This document shows, piece by piece, positions 57,728 to 64,000 of a stretch of 64,000 bases of DNA. This stretch comes from Paenibacillus sp. N3.4 (GTDB lineage: Bacteria; Bacillota; Bacilli; Paenibacillales; NBRC-103111), in assembly GCF_008017805.1 (NCBI RefSeq), contig NZ_VRTT01000009.1:62001-126000 (forward strand). Direction: 5' to 3'. Both the position numbers and the translations under genes were made by a program. The stretch's first letter is position 1, and each line of letters starts with the position of its first letter. A model generated the notes under the pieces. That model was not told where the DNA came from, made no database searches, and saw only the letters and a program-made list of their open reading frames with translations.

Positions 57728-58306
57728 ATGGCAATCTTAATAAAAGAAATATCGGATCAGCGAAAATCTGCATTAGTTGCTGGCACTTCGCTTGTCATCA
57801 TGGCAATTGCCTCATTTTTTTCCTATGGCTTTGTCCATGAAAGTCTTGTGGTACAGGGCAATCCCATCGCCACATTTAACAACATCGTGTCATCCAATAA
57901 CCTATTCAAAGCTGAAATCTTAGGTTGGCTCATCATCCTGATCTGTGACATCGTGGTCGCCTGGGCTTTCTACATCTTCCTGGAGCCCATTCATAAAAGT
58001 CTTTCCTTGCTCGGTGCATGGCTCCGTCTTACCTATTCGACTATATTAGGAATTGCCATACTGCATCTGTTGATTGTGGGTTATGTGACTTTAAAATCAG
58101 ACCGCATTCCTAAAGTTATCAGCATTTTATTGTTGCTTGCTTCAATAGGCTATATGGTCATTAACCTAAGCAAAACATTTCTTTCACAATATGATGGATT
58201 AATATCAGTACTTAATCTTGTATTTATGATACCAATGATTGCAGGAGAACTAGGCTTTGGGATATGGCTACTGCTCAGAGGAGGAAAACCGCCTAAAAGT
58301 ACATGA
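57728..58306 (+). CDS. DUF4386 family membrane protein, possibly with internal deletion
   Basis: A 192-residue membrane protein. RKSALVAGTSLVIMAIASFF, IVSSNNLFKAEILGWLIILI and LSLLGAWLRLTYSTILGIAI match DUF4386. The family usually has about 230 residues. Here the part from LHLLIV to GYVTLKSDRIPKVI seems to skip a helix/loop of about 40 residues. ATG 57728 follows AAGGGGA. The function of the family is unknown. It converges on a Crp-type regulator gene. Confidence 0.75.
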   Translation: MAILIKEISDQRKSALVAGTSLVIMAIASFFSYGFVHESLVVQGNPIATFNNIVSSNNLFKAEILGWLIILICDIVVAWAFYIFLEPIHKSLSLLGAWLRLTYSTILGIAILHLLIVGYVTLKSDRIPKVISILLLLASIGYMVINLSKTFLSQYDGLISVLNLVFMIPMIAGELGFGIWLLLRGGKPPKST

Positions 58307-58314
58307 CAATTTTC

Positions 58315-58899
58315 CTATAAATTACTAGTATTAATCCGCTTCTTGATTCTACTTAATGACTCTGGAGTCATACCAAGATAACTCGCCAATTGATGTTGAG
58401 GTACACGATTGACTAGATGAGGTCTTTTTCGTAATAGCGCTTTATAGCGTTCTTCAGGTGTAGAACCGATAAATGAAGCCCATTCATCTTGTGCCTCACC
58501 CAGATTTTCCTCTACCATCTTGCGTGTCATCGTTTCCAATTGTAAGTATTTGCTAAACATGTCCTTTTCGGCATCAAGATCGCCAACAACCAATATACAG
58601 TCTTCTAGACAAGTTAATGAGTACGGGGATGACTTATCTTGTTTATGATAATTGAAAATCGAAGCTGCTTGCTCTTCTGTGTAAAAATTCGATGTGACCT
58701 CTTTTCCCGTTTCATCTACCGAATACTGCCTGACACATCCCTTCAATACAAAATAACATTTAGTGGGAACATCTCCTTGTGCAAGGAGGACTGTTCCTTT
58801 TTTATATTCCTCAATCCGTATATCGTCAATAATCGCCTGTTGTTCTTCTTCGTTAAGTGATGTAAATTTAGTCAAATACTTGAACAATATGGTTTTCAT
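58315..58899 (-). CDS. Crp/Fnr family regulator
   Basis: A 194-residue protein. The cyclic-nucleotide-like beta barrel (residues 10-115) includes YKKGTVLLAQGDVPTKCYFV and LKGCVRQY. The C-terminal HTH is VPQHQLASYLGMTPESLSRI. The usual cAMP phosphate-binding ER motif is not evident, so another effector or none is likely. Similar proteins regulate stress or efflux genes. It may control the divergent or neighbouring membrane genes, but nothing shows which. Confidence 0.87.
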   Translation of the reverse strand: MKTILFKYLTKFTSLNEEEQQAIIDDIRIEEYKKGTVLLAQGDVPTKCYFVLKGCVRQYSVDETGKEVTSNFYTEEQAASIFNYHKQDKSSPYSLTCLEDCILVVGDLDAEKDMFSKYLQLETMTRKMVEENLGEAQDEWASFIGSTPEERYKALLRKRPHLVNRVPQHQLASYLGMTPESLSRIKKRINTSNL

Positions 58900-58929
58900 T
58901 TTGCATTCCTTTCATCTCGTAGGGAGAAT

Positions 58930-60246
58930 CTATAGATTCTCCTGTTTCAAAGCATCAATAATATTTGCTTTTTTCACTTTGGCGCTCGCGTATAACATGG
59001 ATAAGCTTACGATAACAAATACAGCAGCAATCACATACAGAATGCTAGTCCAAGACACTATGAAACCGTACGAGAAACTATGCATGAAGGATTGGTAGAT
59101 CAGCACCATGATCACTCCGCTGATTGGAAGCCCGTAGGCTAGGGCCTTGATTCCATAAAATATACTTTCATAGTTCATCATTTTGTTAAAGCTTTTGGGC
59201 GTCATCCCCACCGATCTGAGCATTGCGAACTCTCGTTTGCGAAGGGCAATACTCGTCGTAATCGTATTGAGAATATTCGCCATCGAAACCGCCGTAATCA
59301 ATGCTACAAAACCATAAATAAATACGGATAATAATAGAATCTTTTGTTCCGAGCGCCGTCTATCTTGAAATAAGTTCATTACAGACAGATTATTCTTCAT
59401 TTCTTCGATATCCTGTTGTGTTTTCAAAGGATCTTTACTATTCAAATAGAGTCCTGAATACGCTTTGGCATCCTTGCTTCTTTTCATTAACTGATCGAAG
59501 ACCGGTTCGGAAACAACCAGATTCACTTGAAAGGTGCTTCGAATAATCCCCATTGGGAATTGATCTGTTACCGCGGCTACCTCCAGCTTGTTGCTCGTTT
59601 CCTTCTCATCGAGATCTGTGGAGACAAGATCCAGCATTTCCCCTGCTCGGCCATTGATCCCTTTCGTTTCGATAAACTTGCCCTTTTCATCTTTATATGT
59701 CATGACATCAATCAATATGGCGGCTGGGCGATCGAGATTCGTTAGCTTCGTATAATCGATACCAACTTTTTTGGCATAGTCTTTCAGCTTCTCTTCACTT
59801 AAGGCATTTACGCCTATATTGTATTTATACAGACCATTATGATGAGGCAAATAGATTTGCACGCTTTTGGGAATGACTCCCTCTTTCACCCAGGTGAAGG
59901 CAGCAGACGATTGTTTGATCAGGCTGTACTCCGTAATGCCCTCCAACGAAACAATAGAGGTCAACAAACGCTCGTCAATCGTTGACTCTTCGCCCTCCTT
60001 GTGAACCCCGACATCATAATTGTAGCCTTTTTGTGAAAGATCAAGCGATCTCTGCAGGTTGGAAGTGAAGAAAGACACGGATAGATACAACACAATGCTA
60101 ATGACAAGTGAAAAGACAGTGGCGTAATACCTGCGCTTGTTTCTTTTTAAATTTTTCAAGCCAAACTCGGCTTCAATGCCGAATACAAGTTGGATCAGCT
60201 TCGATGTTTTCACCGTTTTACCCGTAAGCTTATGGATGATGTTCAT
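58930..60246 (-). CDS. FtsX-type ABC transporter permease lacking its N-terminal half
   Basis: A 438-residue permease. It begins MNIIHKLT, the usual start of the 800-plus-residue BceB/VraE-like permeases, but joins at once to GKTVKTSKLIQLVFGIEAEF, which in full-length relatives is the middle segment. The remaining half has a helix (YYATVFSLVISIVLYLSVSF), the extracytoplasmic MacB-like domain and three C-terminal helices ending AKVKKANIIDALKQ. ATG 60246 overlaps the ATPase gene by ATGA. Either two copies assemble or the exporter is inactive. The truncation is inferred from family length. Confidence 0.82.
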   Translation of the reverse strand: MNIIHKLTGKTVKTSKLIQLVFGIEAEFGLKNLKRNKRRYYATVFSLVISIVLYLSVSFFTSNLQRSLDLSQKGYNYDVGVHKEGEESTIDERLLTSIVSLEGITEYSLIKQSSAAFTWVKEGVIPKSVQIYLPHHNGLYKYNIGVNALSEEKLKDYAKKVGIDYTKLTNLDRPAAILIDVMTYKDEKGKFIETKGINGRAGEMLDLVSTDLDEKETSNKLEVAAVTDQFPMGIIRSTFQVNLVVSEPVFDQLMKRSKDAKAYSGLYLNSKDPLKTQQDIEEMKNNLSVMNLFQDRRRSEQKILLLSVFIYGFVALITAVSMANILNTITTSIALRKREFAMLRSVGMTPKSFNKMMNYESIFYGIKALAYGLPISGVIMVLIYQSFMHSFSYGFIVSWTSILYVIAAVFVIVSLSMLYASAKVKKANIIDALKQENL

Positions 60247-60926
60247 GGTCGAATGACCTCATCTTTGGCAATCTTGCCATCTTCAATGGCGATAATTCGG
60301 TCAGCTTGCAGAGCAATGCGTTCATCATGCGTAATCATAATCAGCGTCTGATGAAAGCCTTTGTTGAACATCTTCAATAAGTCAATGATTTCGCCGCCAT
60401 TTTTACTGTCCAAATTACCTGTGGGTTCGTCTGCCAGTAGGATAGCGGGTTGATTCATCAATGCTCTTCCAATTGAAACCCGCTGCTGTTGGCCGCCGGA
60501 AAGCTGGTTAGGCAAATGATTCAACCGATCTTGTAAATTTAGCATCCTCACAATATGCTCAAATTGCTTTTGATCCACCTTATGCTCATCGAGCAAGAGC
60601 GGCAGCTGTATATTTTCTTCAACCGTTAAGATCGGCAGAAGATTGTAGAACTGATAAATCAAACCGATTTGTCTCCGTCTAAAAATGGCCAACTGCGTCT
60701 CATTCAAGCTATACATGTCCGTCCTATCCACAAACACTTTGCCGCTTGTTGGTCTATCTACACCGCCTAGCATATGCAAAAGCGTTGATTTCCCCGAACC
60801 CGACGGGCCGATGATGGCGACGAACTCCCCCTTTTCCACTGAAAAGGATATATCGTCAAGCGCTTTTACCGCCGTGTCACCTTTGCCATACACTTTAAAC
60901 AGATGTTCAATTCTCAGAATTTCCAT
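60243..60926 (-). CDS. ABC exporter ATP-binding protein (MacB/BceA-type)
   Basis: A 227-residue ATPase. Walker A is GPSGSGKST, the signature [15 protein letters not shown], Walker B ILLADEPTGNLDS and the switch His in MITHDERIA. This is the LolD/MacB/BceA group that energises FtsX-like permeases. ATG 60926 has GGAGG seven bases upstream. Four 11-bp spaced repeats and a TATACT element upstream suggest control by the adjacent response regulator. Confidence 0.93.
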   Translation of the reverse strand: MEILRIEHLFKVYGKGDTAVKALDDISFSVEKGEFVAIIGPSGSGKSTLLHMLGGVDRPTSGKVFVDRTDMYSLNETQLAIFRRRQIGLIYQFYNLLPILTVEENIQLPLLLDEHKVDQKQFEHIVRMLNLQDRLNHLPNQLSGGQQQRVSIGRALMNQPAILLADEPTGNLDSKNGGEIIDLLKMFNKGFHQTLIMITHDERIALQADRIIAIEDGKIAKDEVIRP

Positions 60927-60973
60927 GTTGAAACCTCCATAAGTTTGTCAATGGATGTAGTATATCTGCCTGA

Positions 60974-61013
60974 AGTGACTTTACAGTGACTTGAAAGTGA
61001 CAGTCTAGTCACT
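60974..61013 (-). promoter_or_regulatory. response-regulator binding repeats upstream of the ABC exporter
   Basis: AGTGAC starts at 60974, 60985 and 60996, and AGTCAC at 61007: four units at an exact 11-bp period. On the minus strand a TATACT-like -10 (about 60965-60960) lies just downstream, with the repeats covering the -35 region. This is the layout of an OmpR-type activated promoter. Confidence 0.65.
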
Positions 61014-61021
61014 TAACCCTG

Positions 61022-62023
61022 TTAGACGATTCGCTTATAGAATCGGATCCGAAATTGTGATCCCTTATCGACTTCACTCTGAACGTCTATATCGCCATTT
61101 TGCTTGGTAATAATGCTGTGAGCCATCGAGAGACCAATACCGCTGCTGCCCTCACCAGCACCCTTGCCTTTATAAAAACGCTTAAAAATCGAAGGTATTT
61201 CCTCCTTGGAGATGCCTTTACCATTATCTTGGATACTAATCTCTGTAAATAGCGGGTTTTCTGAAAAAGAAATCGCGATGGTTCCACCAACTTGCGTATG
61301 TTCCACACCGTTTTTTAAAACATTGATGATAGCTTCCGTTGTCCAATTGAGATCGCCTAGAAAAGAGACGTTGTCTTCGCCTTTTATGGAAATCGTTTGT
61401 TCCTTGATGTCTATCGGAATTAGAACGGGTTGCAACGCTTTTTCAATAAGCTTGGCCACCATGACTTGATCTTTCTTGAACTGCACGGTGCCTGCATCGA
61501 TCTTCGAAAGCTTTAACAAGGAAGAAACAAGCCAATCCAGCCGTTCGAGTTGGATACGAATATTGCGCGTGAACTCCGATCTTTTGGCTTCTGGCAGTTG
61601 GGGGTCGTCTAACAGGTCCGCCATGACCATCATAGAGGTTAGAGGCGCTTTGAGCTGATGAGAGATGTCCGAAATGGCGTCTGTGAGATGGATTTTGTCT
61701 TTATGCAAAAGGGCGCTTTGCTCCGACAGCATGACGGTTACTTTATAAATCGTATTTTTCAAAATACTGATTTCGCCTTCACGATTATCGCGGACATCAA
61801 GGGAATAGTCACCGCTGCTAATTTGCCGCAAATAGCCGGACAACTTCTCAATCTCCTGATATCTCGATCTCGTAAATAGAAGGCTGCATCCAAGGAGCAA
61901 AATGGAAGTGATTAGAACGAGGACCACGGCAGCTAGGGACAAAAAAGCCGCGGCTATCAGCATAACCAGACTTATCGTAGACATCAACAAGAGTACGAGG
62001 CGGATCTCATGATTACGCAGCAT
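61022..62023 (-). CDS. sensor histidine kinase, short-loop BceS/VncS-like
   Basis: About 333 residues. Two closely spaced N-terminal helices (VLLLMSTISLVMLIAAAFLS, LVLITSILLLGCSLLF) have almost no outside loop, as in intramembrane-sensing kinases that read an ABC transporter. A HAMP-like linker and H-box ISDISHQLKAPLTSMMVMAD follow, then INVLKNGVEHTQ, IQDNGKGIS and SGIGLSMAHSI. I chose ATG 62023 (GGTGG nine bases upstream), one base after the regulator stop. Confidence 0.9.
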   Translation of the reverse strand: MLRNHEIRLVLLLMSTISLVMLIAAAFLSLAAVVLVLITSILLLGCSLLFTRSRYQEIEKLSGYLRQISSGDYSLDVRDNREGEISILKNTIYKVTVMLSEQSALLHKDKIHLTDAISDISHQLKAPLTSMMVMADLLDDPQLPEAKRSEFTRNIRIQLERLDWLVSSLLKLSKIDAGTVQFKKDQVMVAKLIEKALQPVLIPIDIKEQTISIKGEDNVSFLGDLNWTTEAIINVLKNGVEHTQVGGTIAISFSENPLFTEISIQDNGKGISKEEIPSIFKRFYKGKGAGEGSSGIGLSMAHSIITKQNGDIDVQSEVDKGSQFRIRFYKRIV

Positions 62024-62024
62024 G

Positions 62025-62708
62025 CTACTCACCCACCTTATAGCCTAAACCGCGTACGGTTTTAATAAACGTTGGATCTTTGGGGTCATCCTCTAGCTTT
62101 TCCCTCAACCTTTTGATGTAAACCGTTAACGTATTGTCATTGACGAAATCCCCGGCAACATCCCAAATTTGTTCTAAAAGCTGGTTTCTGGAGAGGATCT
62201 GCCCGATGTGGTTAACGAAAATCAGCAACAAGCGGTATTCCAATGCAGTCACTGGGATTTCATCCCCATGTTTATATACCTTGCCTTCCAAAGTATTAAT
62301 TCGAATATGATCTAATTCGATGATTGCTTTGGCTTGCGGCTGCTTCTGATATCTTCGCAAAACAGTCTTAATTCGTGAGAGCAGCTCGCGAATACGAAAA
62401 GGCTTGGTAATATAGTCGTCCGCTCCCATGTCAAGTCCCATCACGACATTGACTTCATCATCCACGGCCGTAAGGAAAATAACAGGAATGTCGCTTTGCC
62501 CCTTCACCATTTTACACAATTCATACCCGCTTCCATCCGGCAGTGTTAAATCGAACAGACATAAAGCAAACTGATCCAATTGCTCGGCTATCACCTTTTT
62601 CGCAGATGCAACGTCATGGCACAGAACCGTGGAAAACTGGTCTTGCTGCAAAGAATATTCGAGTCCAGACGCAATGGTCTTATCATCTTCCACCAATAAA
62701 ATGTTCAA
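62025..62708 (-). CDS. OmpR-family response regulator
   Basis: A 227-residue regulator. The receiver Asp is in LCLFDLTLPDGSGYELC, with the KPFRIRELLSRIKTVLRRY linker. The winged helix ends DNTLTVYIKRLREKLEDD and VRGLGYKV. It starts with TTG at 62708, AGGAT eight bases upstream. It forms a regulator-kinase-ATPase-permease series with the downstream genes. Confidence 0.93.
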   Translation of the reverse strand: MNILLVEDDKTIASGLEYSLQQDQFSTVLCHDVASAKKVIAEQLDQFALCLFDLTLPDGSGYELCKMVKGQSDIPVIFLTAVDDEVNVVMGLDMGADDYITKPFRIRELLSRIKTVLRRYQKQPQAKAIIELDHIRINTLEGKVYKHGDEIPVTALEYRLLLIFVNHIGQILSRNQLLEQIWDVAGDFVNDNTLTVYIKRLREKLEDDPKDPTFIKTVRGLGYKVGE

Positions 62709-62886
62709 TGGATTATCATCCTAATTTAATATTTTTTGAAATGACGCATGACTTATGATTGTATCATATTAGAAAGGGGGGTGATTAGCAAAGGAGCATG
62801 CTTTAAGGGATCGTTGAGGCATAGGAAAATGGCCTCGCAGGTGATGATCATCTAGCGAAGCCATGGAAGACTTGCTCATTTTTCAC

Positions 62887-63054
62887 CTAAATCGTTGGGA
62901 TGAACACAACCCGTTGCCCGAGGTCAATAGGAGCATCCAAACTTCCTCCACTTTGGAAAGCGGGAAAGGTACTGAGTTCACTTTAAGCTTGCCAGCCGCA
63001 ATAGCGTCGATGAGCGCTGGAAATTCGGCAAACCAATCTGGATCCAAGGCAAAG
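62887..63054 (-). pseudogene. C-terminal remnant of a medium-chain (zinc-binding/quinone) dehydrogenase
   Basis: The minus strand reads LDPDWFAEFPALIDAIAAGK and LKVNSVPFPLSKVEEVW, then, one frame over, DAPIDLGQRVVFIPTI and a TAG at 62887. The ending resembles the substrate-domain tail of MDR proteins (L..V.EAW....GQR.VF.P). No upstream Rossmann domain is present. A hairpin at 62829-62864 may be its old terminator. It is a real fragment. Confidence 0.5.
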
Positions 63055-63100
63055 CACGGCTCCGATCCAGCGCAGCTGAAATATTTTAATAAACGATGTA

Positions 63101-63144
63101 AAAGAAAAACAAGCTACGCACTATGTAGGTGCAGTAGCTTGTTT
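63101..63144 (-). terminator. terminator of the SLH-domain gene
   Basis: AAACAAGCTAC-GCAC pairs with GTGC-A-GTAGCTTGTTT. On the minus strand it is followed by TTTTTCTTT, 73 bases past the SLH gene stop. Confidence 0.8.
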
Positions 63145-63216
63145 CCCATATACTCAGATATCTCGTGTACATTCTTCACGACAAAAAATTCGGAGATGAT
63201 CGCTTAAGATCTTTGA

Positions 63217-64000
63217 TTACTTCTTTAGCTGCAGCGCTCTTAAAATAACAGTTACCGCTTCAGCACGTGTTGTGTTCGCTCTCGGCTTCACAGTACCGTC
63301 CTCGTAACCATTAATTAAAGCTTTAGCGGTTGCGGTAGCTAGCGCGTTGCGAGCCCAGTCAGATATATCAGCGTTATCTGTAAAGCTGTCTTTCATAACC
63401 GTTGAATCGATCTGTGCGGCACGAATGACAATCACTGCCATTTGCTCACGGGTAATCAAGTCGTCAGGACCGAAGGTGCTCGAACTATATCCGGTAACAA
63501 CGCCAAGCGTGGCGGCAATCTCAATTGCGCTTCGGGCCCAGTGCGCTTCAGTATCGTCAAAAGCTTTATTTGTTTGTGCTTGGAGATGAAAAGCTTTTAC
63601 GATAGCAGTAACAAATTCCGCTCTTGTGATACTGTTATTCGGCTTAAACGCATGGTCCAAATAGCCATTAATCACGCCTAGTTGAACCAAATCTCTGATG
63701 CTCGTTTCGGCCCAATGCCCCTTGATATCACCAAAATCTACGACTTCCGTTGAAGGATTGGTGATCCCTTCTTTATCTGACATTAGTACAGCAAATTTCC
63801 CGAAATGACGAACAGATCCCGACACCGTTCCATTCGTCTGATCAACTTTCTGGTCCTCTAACTGCACCCACTTATGGTTCTTTTCGTCCAACCCATACAG
63901 GCCTAGAGTTGATTTCCCAAAATTAATCTTAGATTTGTCAAAAGGTAATGTAATGACAACTGCCTTCTTGAAATCCCCGGCCATCCCCTTCTTAATTTCG
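63217..64000 (-). CDS. protein with three C-terminal SLH domains (N-terminus beyond window)
   Basis: The visible 261 residues end a cell-surface protein. A beta-rich segment (about 80 residues, FGKSTLGLYGLDEKNHKWVQ) is followed by three S-layer homology domains: FGDIKGHWAETSIRDLVQLG, FDDTEAHWARSAIEIAATLG and FTDNADISDWARNALATATA. Each has the ITRAEF/TREQM-type ending. SLH domains bind pyruvylated secondary wall polymer, so the protein is non-covalently anchored to the wall. The frame is open to 64000, and Met at 63984 is not likely the true start. Confidence 0.92.
   Translation of the reverse strand, partial: EIKKGMAGDFKKAVVITLPFDKSKINFGKSTLGLYGLDEKNHKWVQLEDQKVDQTNGTVSGSVRHFGKFAVLMSDKEGITNPSTEVVDFGDIKGHWAETSIRDLVQLGVINGYLDHAFKPNNSITRAEFVTAIVKAFHLQAQTNKAFDDTEAHWARSAIEIAATLGVVTGYSSSTFGPDDLITREQMAVIVIRAAQIDSTVMKDSFTDNADISDWARNALATATAKALINGYEDGTVKPRANTTRAEAVTVILRALQLKK

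Noticed and set aside
62863..63207. Plus-strand open frame of 114 codons
   Set aside because: It is antisense to the dehydrogenase remnant and terminator, has no ribosome binding site and no family-like sequence.
1..64000. CRISPR array, prophage or intact insertion sequence
   Set aside because: No regularly spaced repeats, phage structural genes, integrase or transposase were found.

Overview
The window reads as chromosome of a Paenibacillus-like member of the Bacillota. The signs are moderate G+C, strong GGAGG ribosome binding sites, TTG and GTG starts, a T-box leader in front of argS, a protein carrying three SLH domains, and many carbohydrate (CUT1) ABC importers with LacI or two-component regulators. 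There are no rRNA or tRNA genes, no intact transposase, no phage genes and no CRISPR array.

Layout. 1-6134 is a sulfur-compound scavenging cluster (LysR regulator, binding protein, two permeases, ATPase, luciferase-like monooxygenase, M20 deacylase) matching a shortened Bacillus subtilis ytlI/ytmI-ytnM region. 6313-9467 holds a GGDEF diguanylate cyclase, an AAA ATPase behind a possible attenuator, a 29-residue small ORF and HU. 9665-13028 is a polysaccharide set (manC, glycosyltransferase, DUF6492). 13225-16161 is threonine catabolism (kbl, tdh) with a divergent XRE-cupin regulator. 16181-21836 is a CUT1 sugar importer with a Gfo/Idh/MocA dehydrogenase and a LacI regulator. 22088-25666 is glycolate oxidase glcDF with a divergent GntR regulator. 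25725-26774 holds a fold-back repeat and an intergenic repeat cluster. 26834-33168 has a hydrolase, SelO/YdiU, T-box-controlled argS and a Rieske oxidoreductase. 33359-40592 is mixed accessory DNA with TetR/MFS efflux, a DJ-1-like protein, decayed gene ends and a small membrane protein behind a Fur-box palindrome. 40581-44260 pairs a P1B-4 ATPase (PfeT/ZosA type) with mntH, with PerR-, Fur- and MntR-like sites between them. 44306-57535 contains a hybrid operon in which a CUT1 importer is interleaved with a MacA-like adaptor and a MacB-like permease lacking an ATPase domain, followed by a large secreted protein and preceded by a two-component system. 57728-62708 has a DUF4386 protein, a Crp/Fnr regulator and a two-component system driving an ABC exporter whose permease is half the usual length. 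The end holds a dehydrogenase remnant and an SLH protein running off the window.

Ten otherwise well-conserved genes are each broken by one small indel, most at homopolymers. This looks more like uncorrected sequencing error than decay. By contrast, four gene remnants or internal deletions (34189, 40206, 60246, 62887) appear real.

The strongest candidates for something undescribed are the hybrid CUT1/MacAB-like operon at 45731-53785, the 55-residue membrane protein behind a 37-bp Fur-type palindrome at 39356-39577, the 29-residue ORF with its own terminator at 9043-9172, and the 83-bp fold-back element at 25725-25807.
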